A stretch of 64,000 bases of DNA, taken from assembly GCA_965178635.1 (NCBI GenBank), contig CBCXVT010000003.1, positions 124,001 to 188,000 on the forward strand. Reading direction: 5' to 3'. The notes under the pieces were generated by a model. It saw nothing but the letters and a program-made list of their open reading frames with translations. It was not told where the DNA came from and did no database searches. The translations under genes and the position numbers were made by a program. This stretch comes from GCA-2733415 sp965178635 (GTDB lineage: Bacteria > Bacteroidota > Bacteroidia > Flavobacteriales > Flavobacteriaceae). Shown here piece by piece: positions 1 through 7,968 of the stretch (position 1 is its first letter; each line of letters starts with the position of its first letter).

Positions 1-1160
1 CTTGCATTTTCTGCACGTGGACCAATTTGCACCAATCCTCTGTATGAGTTTTGAGATTTCCCTGCAGAAATTCCTTTCGAGATGATCGTACTTTTAGTAT
101 TCTTCCCTATGTGAATCATTTTTGTACCAGTATCCGCTTGTTGGTAATTATTAGTTACTGCAATTGAGTAAAACTCACCTACAGAATTATTACCTTTTAA
201 AATACAAGAAGGATATTTCCAAGTTACAGCCGAACCTGTTTCAACTTGTGTCCAAGAAATTTTTGCGTTCTTTTCACACAACCCTCTTTTAGTTACAAAG
301 TTGAAAACACCACCTTTTCCTTCTGCGTTTCCAGGGTACCAGTTTTGTACCGTTGAGTATTTAATTTCAGCATCATCTAAAGCGATTAACTCAACTACAG
401 CGGCGTGTAATTGGTTTTCGTCTCTACTTGGCGCAGTACATCCTTCTAGGTAACTTACATAAGAGCCTTCATCAGCAATTAGTAAAGTTCTTTCAAACTG
501 TCCTGTTCCTGCTTGATTGATTCTAAAATATGTTGACAATTCCATCGGGCATTTCACGCCTTTAGGAATGTAACAGAATGAACCATCACTAAATACAGCT
601 GAGTTTAAAGCGGCATAGAAATTATCTTTTTGTGGAACAATTGTTCCTAAATATTTTCTAACTAATTCTGGATGCTCTTGAATTGCTTCAGAAATAGGCA
701 TGAAAATAATTCCTTTTTTAGATAACGTATCTTGAAATGTTGTTGCTACTGAAACAGAATCTACCACAATATCCATTGCTATATTGTTCATTCGTTTCTG
801 TTCATCTAAAGAAATACCAAGTTTTTTATACATGGCTAACATATCCGGATCTACATCATCCAAAGTTTTGTTAGGATCAATTGCCTTTGGTGCAGAATAG
901 TATGCGATAGCCTGAAAATCTGGCTTCTCATAATTTACGTTTGCCCATTCTGGTTCTTCCATTTCTTGCCAAATTCTAAAAGCTTCCAGACGCCATTCCG
1001 TCATCCATTCTGGCTCTTCTTTCTTTTTAGAAATTGCACGTACAATGTCTTCGTTTAAACCAATAGGAAATGTTTCTGATTCAATATCAGTATAAAATCC
1101 GTATTCGTATTCTTTATTTTTTAATTCTCTTTCTAAATCGTCTTCGGTATACTTGCTCAT
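1..1160 (-). CDS. sufB: Fe-S cluster assembly scaffold SufB (partial, C-terminus off the left edge)
   Basis: The minus strand is open from ATG at 1160 to position 1 and reads MSKYTEDDLERELKNKEYEY, followed by sequence typical of SufB: SGDF-type start region, PKGVKCPMELSTYFRIN, FERTLLIADEGSYVSYLEGC and ILKGNNSVGEFYSIAVTN. About 386 of the usual roughly 480 residues are present; the rest lies outside the window. SufB is the core of the SufBCD scaffold that builds Fe-S clusters in the cytosol. It starts 18 bases after the sufA-like gene and is probably cotranscribed from the promoter at 1538-1568. Identification is secure from family knowledge; the truncation is only the window edge. Confidence 0.96.
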   Translation of the reverse strand, partial: MSKYTEDDLERELKNKEYEYGFYTDIESETFPIGLNEDIVRAISKKKEEPEWMTEWRLEAFRIWQEMEEPEWANVNYEKPDFQAIAYYSAPKAIDPNKTLDDVDPDMLAMYKKLGISLDEQKRMNNIAMDIVVDSVSVATTFQDTLSKKGIIFMPISEAIQEHPELVRKYLGTIVPQKDNFYAALNSAVFSDGSFCYIPKGVKCPMELSTYFRINQAGTGQFERTLLIADEGSYVSYLEGCTAPSRDENQLHAAVVELIALDDAEIKYSTVQNWYPGNAEGKGGVFNFVTKRGLCEKNAKISWTQVETGSAVTWKYPSCILKGNNSVGEFYSIAVTNNYQQADTGTKMIHIGKNTKSTIISKGISAGKSQNSYRGLVQIGPRAENA

Positions 1161-1178
1161 CTTCTCGATTTATTTGAA

Positions 1179-1508
1179 TTATAATGAAAAACTTTCTCCA
1201 CACCCACAAGTTCTGTTGGCATTAGGGTTGTTAAACACAAATCCTTTACCGTTCAAACCTCCTGAATATTCTAAAGTTGTTCCTACTAGGTATAAAAAAC
1301 TCTTTTTATCTACAATAACCTTAATATCGTTATCCTCAAAAACCTTATCGTTTTCTTCTTTTTCTTTATCAAAAGTCAAATCGTATGACAAACCAGAACA
1401 ACCTCCGCTTTTCACACCAACTCTTACATAATCATTTGCAGCATCAAATCCGTCATCCTCCATAAGGGAAACGACTTTCTTTTTTGCAGACTCTGAGACT
1501 TTTATCAT
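1179..1508 (-). CDS. sufA: HesB/IscA/SufA-type Fe-S cluster carrier
   Basis: This 109-residue protein has the A-type carrier pattern: a first cysteine in VGVKSGGCSGLSYDL (about residue 37) and the C-terminal pair in NRTCGCGESF. These three cysteines bind or transfer Fe-S clusters. Length is normal for the family. It is the first gene of the suf operon here, directly upstream of sufB, with a well-formed flavobacterial promoter 30 bases upstream. The exact name (SufA, IscA or ErpA) cannot be decided from sequence alone; the sufB neighbour favours SufA. Confidence 0.93.
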   Translation of the reverse strand: MIKVSESAKKKVVSLMEDDGFDAANDYVRVGVKSGGCSGLSYDLTFDKEKEENDKVFEDNDIKVIVDKKSFLYLVGTTLEYSGGLNGKGFVFNNPNANRTCGCGESFSL

Positions 1509-1537
1509 TTTAAATTAGATTATTTCTAAATAGACTG

Positions 1538-1568
1538 CAAATATAGAGTAAATATCCATTTTCGTCAA
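1538..1568 (-). promoter_or_regulatory. Bacteroidota-type promoter of the suf operon
   Basis: On the minus strand TTG (1568-1566) is followed after 20 bases by TATATTTG (1545-1538), matching the TTG / TAnnTTTG pattern known for Bacteroidota primary sigma factor. It lies 30 bases before the sufA start, leaving a short leader. This is one of the best promoter matches in the window. Confidence 0.7.
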
Positions 1569-1627
1569 TCAATTCGGGTTATAATTTTTGTACGTAGAAT
1601 ATATGATTACTTACAATCAGAATCCTC

Positions 1628-2701
1628 TTAGTCTGTTTGCGATTGATTTAAGATCCCTCCTCTTAAATTAAAAAGTTGTTTTTCAAAACCAGTTTCTTTT
1701 ATAATCTCTATAGCCATTTTACTACGCATTCCGGCTTTACAATACACCACTAAATCTTTATCTTGAGAAACTTCATCTATTCGTGACTTTAGCTCTCCTA
1801 ACGGAATATGCTGCCCCCCAACATGATGTTGGTTGCGCTCATATTGCTCTCTAACATCTAGTAAATTATAGCTATCTTCAAATGCCTTAACTTCTTTTAA
1901 TGTGATTTCTAAATTAGATTTAGGTAAGCCACATAGAACATCATAGTCTGCATTTAACTCATAAATTTGACTATTGTCATTTTTATGAAAATCTAAAATA
2001 AATTGCTGCATTGATAATGCATTATAAGTCAGTAATTTTCCAGACAATGGTTCACCTATTCTACAAATTAACTTTAAAACTTCATTGGCTTGAAGTGTAC
2101 CTATAATTCCTGGTAAGACACCTAACACACCTATTTCTGAGCAGTTTGGCACTTCATTTGATTTTGGTGCATTTGGGTATAAACACCTATATGTTGGTCC
2201 GTTATTAAAATTAAAAACAGACACTTGGCCTTCAAATTTATAAATTGAACCAAACACTACTGGTTTCCCAGAGAGCACAGCTGCATCGTTTACCAAATAA
2301 CGTGTTGGAAAATTATCGCTTCCATCAACAATAATATCATACTTAGAAAACAATTCAATGGCAATTTCTGTTGTTAACTTTTGAATATAAATTTCAAAAT
2401 TTACAAACGGGTTCAATCCTGATAACTTCTTAGCTGCAACCTCAGCTTTAAATTGCCCGATAGTATCATATGAGTATAATATCTGCCGTTGTAAATTACT
2501 TTGATCTATTGTGTCATGATCTATAATTCCTATAGCCCCAACTCCTGCGGCCGTTAAATATTGCAAGACCGGACAACCTAAACCACCAGCACCAATGACT
2601 AAAACTTTGGCTTGTTTCAGTTTTAACTGACCTTTTTCTCCAATTTCATCTAAAATAAGATGACGATTGTATTGCTTATTTTCCTCCTGTGACAAAGACA
2701 T
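1628..2701 (-). CDS. MoeB/ThiF-family adenylyltransferase fused to a rhodanese domain
   Basis: The 357-residue protein has an E1-like adenylylation domain (VLVIGAGGLGCPVLQYL at about 33-49; the DGSDNFPTRY motif near 127) and a C-terminal rhodanese domain with active-site CKAGMRS (Cys321). Such proteins activate the C-terminal glycine of a ThiS/MoaD-like sulfur carrier, and the rhodanese domain may supply sulfur. Both zinc CxxC pairs of classical MoeB look broken: Cys173 has Thr170 in the partner position and Cys257 has Asp254. Cys187 in NCSEIGVLG is kept. The substrate (thiamine, molybdopterin or other) cannot be told; the neighbouring thiamine locus makes ThiS plausible. It stands as its own unit, separated from the receptor gene by a terminator. 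Confidence 0.87.
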   Translation of the reverse strand: MSLSQEENKQYNRHLILDEIGEKGQLKLKQAKVLVIGAGGLGCPVLQYLTAAGVGAIGIIDHDTIDQSNLQRQILYSYDTIGQFKAEVAAKKLSGLNPFVNFEIYIQKLTTEIAIELFSKYDIIVDGSDNFPTRYLVNDAAVLSGKPVVFGSIYKFEGQVSVFNFNNGPTYRCLYPNAPKSNEVPNCSEIGVLGVLPGIIGTLQANEVLKLICRIGEPLSGKLLTYNALSMQQFILDFHKNDNSQIYELNADYDVLCGLPKSNLEITLKEVKAFEDSYNLLDVREQYERNQHHVGGQHIPLGELKSRIDEVSQDKDLVVYCKAGMRSKMAIEIIKETGFEKQLFNLRGGILNQSQTD

Positions 2702-2819
2702 TATTTACTAACTTATATTATTAATCGTTGGAAAACCCATTTTTAGGAATTCGCGTGGAAAATTTCATCTATAATATTAATTTTCAAATTTAAGGTTTTA
2801 TCTTCAGTTAGCTATACAT

Positions 2820-2856
2820 AAAAAGCCACATCTCTGACATAGAAATGTGGCTTTTT
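2820..2856 (-). terminator. Intrinsic terminator after the TPP-controlled TonB receptor
   Basis: AAAAAGCCACAT pairs with ATGTGGCTTTTT across a 13-base loop, with T-runs on both strands. It lies just after the receptor stop on the minus strand and separates it from the MoeB-like gene. Confidence 0.85.
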
Positions 2857-2873
2857 ATATGTATTGTTCTTAA

Positions 2874-4997
2874 TTAAAATTTAAACGTCGCCCCTAACAA
2901 GAAATTAATTGTTGCTTGCGGGTAATACCCAGCACCTTCAATTGTGGTAACAGCAGATGGGTCTGTCCAATTATCTTCATAATTATAATAATACCCATTA
3001 GATACATATTCTTTATTAAAAACATTATTTATTAAACCTGATAGCACGATTGATTTAAATACTTTATTTGGTTTTATTTCATACGTTACGTTAACATCAC
3101 TAGTAAAATAACTATCTAATTTAGAAGCTTCTGAGTCAATGTTACTCATATATTGTTCTCCAACAAACTTTGATAATAATGAGATTTGTAAGTTTTTAAC
3201 AGGAATGAAATTAATTGCATTTCCAGCAACTACGTTTGGAGAAAATGAAATATTTGTGTTTCCAAAATCGCGTAATTCACCATTCCATTGTGAATGAAAG
3301 TCTTTGTTTTTATTTACACTTATAGAAATATTCGGTTGAACATTTAGCATCTTAGACACTTTAATCTTAGCATCTACTTCTAATCCTAAACGGTAACTTT
3401 TACCAACATTTTTTCTAATTGGAGACCCAACTAAATCTAACTCTCCTGTAAGTACTAACTGATTTTTATAACTCATGTAATAAAGATTCGTGTTTACATT
3501 AAAATTAGGTTTATTAACACGCCACCCTAATTCAAAGTCATTTAAGGTTTCCGACTCAGGGTTTCCATTTTCGTAATCAGTTCTATTTGGTTCTCTATTT
3601 GCTCGTGCATACGATGTATAAAGGCTATTATAATTATTAATTTTATATGTTAAACCGGCTTTTGGATTAAAAAATGTAAATGTGTCATCTACATCTAAAA
3701 AATCACTTTTATAAGCGACATTTCTAACTTGTAAATCACCATATAATAGAAGTTTACTGTTTAGCTTAATGTTCGCCTTTGTAAAAAAGTTAAAATCTGA
3801 TTTATATGATGTATTATCATAATAACGTTCTCTAATATCACTATCACTTGCATATTCTGCCCAAATCACTTCTCCAAAATGATCACCTTCGTAATAACTA
3901 AAAGATGTCCCAAATGTTAAATCTAATTTTTGTTTGTTATAATTTGCACCTGCATTTAATACATAAAAGTCATTATCCAGCCATTTTCTTCTGATTAAAT
4001 CTGTTTCAGTGATTGTTGCACCGCCTATTACAACATCTGAAAATCCGTAGTCAGAAAACGCCTCTTCTTCTTTATACTGCTCGTAATACCCTCTACCATA
4101 TGTATAATTAACCCCTACGTTAGTTGACCAATCAGTATTAATTTTTTGATTCCAATGTAATTGGTAATGGTCTTGATTATAATGATCCACTTCATTGTCA
4201 TAAGTGTATGGATTCTGTCTTCTATCATCTTCCAACTGTTCTGCTGTTAGACCTTCCCAAGCTTGGTAAGTCACTTCTTTCCCTCCAAAAGCTAAAGCTT
4301 TAATTAATGTCTTTTCGGTTACATAAGATCCTTGTAAAAAATAAGAGTTTAAATCAGAGAACGCTCTATCTACATAACCATCAGATTTAATTTTTGACAA
4401 ACGTCCAGCAAATTCAAAATGGTCGTTTAACTTACCTGTCGCAAATTTTGCAGTATGCTTTCTTGTTCCATAAGAGCCGAAAGAGTTGCTAAATTCTGCG
4501 CTAGCATTTTCTGAAACCGCATCAGTTAATAAATTTATACTAGCACCATAAGCCCCAGCACCATTTGTAGAAGTACCAACACCACGCTGCAATTGCAAGT
4601 TTTCTACTGAAGATGTAAAATCACCTAAATTCACCCAGAAAGTTCCTAAAGATTCAGCATCATTATACGGAATACCGTTTATGGTCACATTAATTCCTGA
4701 TCCACTAGTTCCACGTACTCGCATACCAGTATACCCAACACCAGCTCCAGCATCAGTAGTAGTAACAACGTTTGGCATGTAATTCATTAACACCGGAATA
4801 TCTTGCCCTAAATTACGTTTAGCAAGTTCTTCTTTTGATAAGTTTGAGTGTGTTACAGGCGCATCATCTGCAACACGCACAGATTTCACTAAGACTTCAT
4901 CTAGAGTTTCAACTTTGGTTGAATCTTTTTTCTCTTCTTGAGAAAACGCACAAAAAGTAAGTGCAAAAAAGCATAAAAAAGTAAGTAAGTTTTTCAT
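2874..4997 (-). CDS. TonB-dependent outer-membrane receptor, predicted thiamine/TPP uptake
   Basis: This is a roughly 707-residue TonB-dependent receptor. It has a signal peptide (MKNLLTFLCFFALTFCAFSQ), a plug domain (VRGTSGSGINVTINGIPYND, then GVGTSTNGAGAYGASINLL), a 22-strand-type barrel, and a C-terminus ending in aromatic GATFKF. I chose ATG at 4997 rather than 5012 because it begins the signal peptide. The leader carries a TPP riboswitch at 5145-5222, so the likely cargo is thiamine or a phosphate ester of it; this is inferred from regulation, not from the barrel sequence. Rodionov-type comparative work describes riboswitch-linked outer-membrane thiamine receptors in Bacteroidetes. A strong terminator follows. 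Confidence 0.9.
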   Translation of the reverse strand: MKNLLTFLCFFALTFCAFSQEEKKDSTKVETLDEVLVKSVRVADDAPVTHSNLSKEELAKRNLGQDIPVLMNYMPNVVTTTDAGAGVGYTGMRVRGTSGSGINVTINGIPYNDAESLGTFWVNLGDFTSSVENLQLQRGVGTSTNGAGAYGASINLLTDAVSENASAEFSNSFGSYGTRKHTAKFATGKLNDHFEFAGRLSKIKSDGYVDRAFSDLNSYFLQGSYVTEKTLIKALAFGGKEVTYQAWEGLTAEQLEDDRRQNPYTYDNEVDHYNQDHYQLHWNQKINTDWSTNVGVNYTYGRGYYEQYKEEEAFSDYGFSDVVIGGATITETDLIRRKWLDNDFYVLNAGANYNKQKLDLTFGTSFSYYEGDHFGEVIWAEYASDSDIRERYYDNTSYKSDFNFFTKANIKLNSKLLLYGDLQVRNVAYKSDFLDVDDTFTFFNPKAGLTYKINNYNSLYTSYARANREPNRTDYENGNPESETLNDFELGWRVNKPNFNVNTNLYYMSYKNQLVLTGELDLVGSPIRKNVGKSYRLGLEVDAKIKVSKMLNVQPNISISVNKNKDFHSQWNGELRDFGNTNISFSPNVVAGNAINFIPVKNLQISLLSKFVGEQYMSNIDSEASKLDSYFTSDVNVTYEIKPNKVFKSIVLSGLINNVFNKEYVSNGYYYNYEDNWTDPSAVTTIEGAGYYPQATINFLLGATFKF

Positions 4998-5144
4998 TTC
5001 GATTAAATACATATAACCGAATAAAAAGAGGTAATTATTCTTTGTTGTTGTTTTAGCTCAAGGTATAACCGATCGTAAAACCTCTCTTTTTTTAGAAAGA
5101 AATTTTCACAAACAATTTGCCTCATTAATTCAAAATGGCGACTA

Positions 5145-5222
5145 TCGCCTCCCTAAACAGCATTACCTGTTCTAGGTTCATTGGGTATGATCTCAGCCAT
5201 TTTATAGGCACCCCTTTTTGAG
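5145..5222 (-). promoter_or_regulatory. TPP riboswitch (THI element) 1
   Basis: Read on the minus strand, the region holds the conserved TPP aptamer blocks in order: GGGGTGCC, GGCTGAGATCATACCC, GAACCTAGAACAGGTAATGC and TTTAGGGA. They match the family consensus closely. The aptamer sits between a TACATTTG box at 5237-5230 and the receptor start at 4997. About 150 bases of leader follow. These include a short GC-rich hairpin, GGCGA-TAG-TCGCC, directly after the aptamer, which could belong to the expression platform. Ligand binding is expected to lower receptor expression. Confidence 0.95.
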
Positions 5223-5229
5223 AACGGCG

Positions 5230-5237
5230 CAAATGTA
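5230..5237 (-). promoter_or_regulatory. -7 element upstream of TPP riboswitch 1
   Basis: TACATTTG on the minus strand fits TAnnTTTG and lies about 8-10 bases before the aptamer, where a start site is needed. No convincing TTG at -33 was seen. Confidence 0.55.
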
Positions 5238-5278
5238 TGAACAATTATTAATTGATTTCTAATTTTTATGTAATTATT

Positions 5279-5839
5279 TTAATAATGGAATAAAACATCA
5301 ATATGTTTAACTGCTTTTGACAGTCGTGATTCTTTGTTACCAGAGACACTAATGTATGGCAAGTTCATATCATCTAAAACTTGTTTAAACTCAATAAACA
5401 TAGCATCTCGCTTGTCTGATAAACTTCTAACTTTATCTTCTTCCCAAGGGATATTTGTTTCGGTAAGAATATATAAATCGTATGTGTTAAATTCTGCATA
5501 ATGAGCAATACTGTTAGGGCAGAAACCGTCATAAATCATTTCAGAATATACTTTAGTTTCTAGTAAATTAGTATCACAAAACAGCACGTTCGTTGCTTTT
5601 TCTGAGTAATTGTTTTCTAATTGCATTTGACCAATGGCAATAGGTAAAACATCTCCTTTTGTTAACTCCTCATTTTTTAAAAGCTTTTCTTCTGCATATT
5701 CTCTTGAGAACTCAGGAACCCAAAGTGTGTTATAGTGTTCAGCTAATTGTTTTGCAAGTGTTGTTTTACCAGTACATTCTGGACCAAACAATACTATTTT
5801 AATACAGGAATTGTTTGTTTGTCTAAGCGCTTCTTCCAT
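5279..5839 (-). CDS. NadR-like P-loop kinase, predicted thiamine salvage kinase
   Basis: The 186-residue protein starts with a P-loop (IVLFGPECTGKTTLAKQL, Walker A GPECTGKT) and resembles the ribosylnicotinamide-kinase (AAA_28) half of NadR, with FSREYAEE and DTNLLETKVYS motifs. NadR-type proteins phosphorylate nicotinamide riboside. Here the gene is the third of a TPP-riboswitch unit and overlaps the PnuC-family transporter by 46 bases, so a role in trapping thiamine by phosphorylation is more likely. That reassignment is inference; nicotinamide riboside kinase remains the alternative. It ends before the second riboswitch, so it is last in its transcript. Confidence 0.82.
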   Translation of the reverse strand: MEEALRQTNNSCIKIVLFGPECTGKTTLAKQLAEHYNTLWVPEFSREYAEEKLLKNEELTKGDVLPIAIGQMQLENNYSEKATNVLFCDTNLLETKVYSEMIYDGFCPNSIAHYAEFNTYDLYILTETNIPWEEDKVRSLSDKRDAMFIEFKQVLDDMNLPYISVSGNKESRLSKAVKHIDVLFHY

Positions 5840-6432
5840 TCTAAATAACCAAATATTGCAATAACTGTGAATAAAATATATAAGATGCTTGATAGCGTGT
5901 ATCCTTTATAAAAATATAACGGAATAGATATAAAATCTCCAATTAGTAAGTAAATCCAATTTTCTATTTTTCGTTTTGCCATTAGCCACATACCTACAAA
6001 AAACAATCCTGTTGTAAATGTATCTACATAGGCTGTCCAATCGTTCCATTTATCGAAAATGGTATAGATTATATAAATAAAAAATAGTGTCCCTATAAAA
6101 ATAAATAGAGTTGTGATATGCTCTTTTTTAGTTGTAAATGAAATTGGAGTTACGTGTACTTTATCAACTTTTTTTGTCCAAATATACCACCCGTAAACAC
6201 TCATTATAAAATAGTATGCGTTTACAATCATATCACCCAACAGGCCCCATTTAAATAGGAGATATACAAAAAGCAATGTGCTTATTATACCGGTAGGGAA
6301 TACCCAGACTTTATTTTTTAAAGAATATATTACAGAAAAAATACTAAATAATATTGCTACTACTTCAATAGCAATATTGAAGTTACTGTACCCTGAATAT
6401 TGCCCAAAAAGAAAATCAAAAACGTGGTTCAT
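5794..6432 (-). CDS. pnuT: PnuC-family transporter, predicted thiamine transporter PnuT
   Basis: A 212-residue inner-membrane protein with about seven hydrophobic segments and the PnuC-family signature region (VWVFPTGIISTLLFVYLLFK, then VNAYYFIMSVYGWYIW). PnuC proteins import nicotinamide riboside by facilitated diffusion; PnuT members import thiamine and are found under TPP riboswitches. The upstream riboswitch at 6752-6831 and the neighbouring thiamine-binding protein support PnuT. It overlaps the gene before it by 17 bases and the kinase after it by 46 bases, which indicates tight translational coupling. Transport plus kinase trapping would make uptake directional. Confidence 0.88.
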   Translation of the reverse strand: MNHVFDFLFGQYSGYSNFNIAIEVVAILFSIFSVIYSLKNKVWVFPTGIISTLLFVYLLFKWGLLGDMIVNAYYFIMSVYGWYIWTKKVDKVHVTPISFTTKKEHITTLFIFIGTLFFIYIIYTIFDKWNDWTAYVDTFTTGLFFVGMWLMAKRKIENWIYLLIGDFISIPLYFYKGYTLSSILYILFTVIAIFGYLEWKKRLDKQTIPVLK

Positions 6433-6676
6433 AGTTACTTCTGTCAGATTTTACAATTTTCATATTTGCAATTATAGCGTTAGACGCTATAAATGATTCT
6501 TTTAGTTCTTTATTTAAAAACAACATGACTTCATCATAGTCTCCATAAACCTGGGTGCTTAGTGAATTTTCCTCAATATGAAAATTTGAATTTCGTAAAC
6601 GCTTGATGAAGCTAACAATATGATTTCTATAATCATCTTGTAAAGGCATTAAGGTAAGTTCTACTGAAATTTTCAT
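6416..6676 (-). CDS. Thiamine-binding protein, MTH1187/YkoF-like (PF01910 type)
   Basis: From ATG at 6676 the protein is 86 residues: it begins MKISVELTLMPLQDDYRNHI and has a ferredoxin-like alternation of strands and helices. The sequence fits the MTH1187/DUF77 family, which binds thiamine in the cytosol. A longer frame opens at 6721, but its extra 15 residues (QPIKRYK) do not look like the family, so I prefer the internal start. It is the first gene after TPP riboswitch 2 and overlaps the pnuT start. A role as cytosolic thiamine buffer or sensor is inferred. Confidence 0.75.
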   Translation of the reverse strand: MKISVELTLMPLQDDYRNHIVSFIKRLRNSNFHIEENSLSTQVYGDYDEVMLFLNKELKESFIASNAIIANMKIVKSDRSNYEPRF

Positions 6677-6751
6677 TTTGTATCTTTTAATGGGTTGTTT
6701 TTTATTGTAAACTAGAGCCATTAAAACCGGAAAGTGTAGTTTAACTACTAA

Positions 6752-6831
6752 CTTTTCCCTACGTTGGTGTCAGCCAAATCAGGTTCTAAGGATATATCTC
6801 AAACTAACACTAAATTAGTTACTCCTAAAGT
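6752..6831 (-). promoter_or_regulatory. TPP riboswitch (THI element) 2, divergent form
   Basis: The minus strand reads TTTGAGATATATCC, then GAACCTGATTTGGCTGACA, then CCAACGTAGGGA, which are the conserved TPP aptamer blocks. The 5' block is AGGAGTAAC rather than the usual GGGGTGC, so the helix next to it is weaker. The intervening TAATTTAGTGTTA forms the variable arm. It precedes the thiamine-binding/pnuT/kinase unit with about 75 bases between aptamer end and start codon. A weak TATATTTA box about 15 bases upstream could be its promoter. Confidence 0.88.
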
Positions 6832-6900
6832 TTACTGTGTAAATATAATATAGTTTTCACTTAAATAGTAAGAACTCAGTTGTATATTTTTTGAAAGATC

Positions 6901-7968
6901 TTAATTCTGAAAAGCTGGATTAGTGATGAACTCATTATCAGTTAATGTTAACAAAAACGCTTTTAAATCAGCTTTTTCTTGAGTAGATAAGTGTACTCCA
7001 CCTTCATCTACTTTTTTCATTAACGGATCAACAGTTGCTGAATTTTGTAAACCTTCACTATAATGATTAATTACCTCATCAAGTGTATTGAAACGTCCGT
7101 CGTGCATATACGGAGCTGTAAACACTAAGTTCCTTAGAGAAGGTGTTTTGAATTTTCCGTTATCTGCTGGATCTCCAGATACTTCACCTAAACCTAAATC
7201 AGTAAACGTAGCATCTAGTGCGTTATTATGAAACATATTATCTGTCCATAGTGGGTTATTCACATTACCATGACAATGAAAACAATCTCCTTTTGTTTCA
7301 TCCATAAAGATGTTGAGACCATTTAACTCTTCAGGTGTTATTGTTGTTGTTCCTAATAAATATTTGTCAAATTTTGAGTTACCAGATATCAATGTTCTCT
7401 CAAACTGAGCAATAGCTTTAGTTACTAGTTCAGAAGTTATTTCAGATGTGCCAAAAGCTCTTGAAAATAATTCTGGATAAGCTTCAGTGTTTTGTAAAGC
7501 GTCAACAACGTTTTGCCACGTGTTGTGCATTTCAATTGGATTTTCTACTGGCTGTAACGCTTGATGTTCTAAACTAAATACACGACCATCCCAAAAGAAT
7601 TTTTCGTCATAATTGAACGCTAGGTTAAATATTGGCATTGAATTTCTGTTTCCAGAAAGTCCGTCTATACCCACACTAAATCTATTACTATCAGAAAAGG
7701 CTTCAGAAGGTGCATGACAACTAGCACATGATTGTGTATTATCTGCAGAGAGTAATGTTTCAAAAAACAATTTTTTACCCAAAGCAACGCCTTCTACCGT
7801 TTGCGGATTATCAAATGGAATTACCGGCGCTAAAATACGTTCTTCAAACAATTCAGGGACTTCTAGTGCTAGTGGTGTTGGCACATAAGTTTCTCCTGTG
7901 TTATCATCTTTTGAGCAGGATGCTAACAGTAATATACCGCTTAATATGAGTCCTAATTTCATCTTCAT
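6901..7968 (-). CDS. MbnH/MauG-like diheme cytochrome c peroxidase-family lipoprotein
   Basis: The 355-residue protein has a lipoprotein signal (GILLLASCSK, Cys18) and two haem c sites, CASCH at 81-85 and CFHCH at 229-233, plus the family motif APYMHDGRF. It is a bacterial diheme peroxidase/MauG relative. It overlaps the upstream gene, a MbnP-family protein, so it is best read as the MbnH-type partner. In methanotrophs MbnH oxidises a Trp of MbnP to kynurenine (known biochemistry); whether this pair does so is inference. The Met in PYMHDGR resembles ordinary peroxidases, so a plain cytochrome c peroxidase role is not excluded. It is last in a four-gene exported-protein operon. Confidence 0.9.
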   Translation of the reverse strand: MKMKLGLILSGILLLASCSKDDNTGETYVPTPLALEVPELFEERILAPVIPFDNPQTVEGVALGKKLFFETLLSADNTQSCASCHAPSEAFSDSNRFSVGIDGLSGNRNSMPIFNLAFNYDEKFFWDGRVFSLEHQALQPVENPIEMHNTWQNVVDALQNTEAYPELFSRAFGTSEITSELVTKAIAQFERTLISGNSKFDKYLLGTTTITPEELNGLNIFMDETKGDCFHCHGNVNNPLWTDNMFHNNALDATFTDLGLGEVSGDPADNGKFKTPSLRNLVFTAPYMHDGRFNTLDEVINHYSEGLQNSATVDPLMKKVDEGGVHLSTQEKADLKAFLLTLTDNEFITNPAFQN

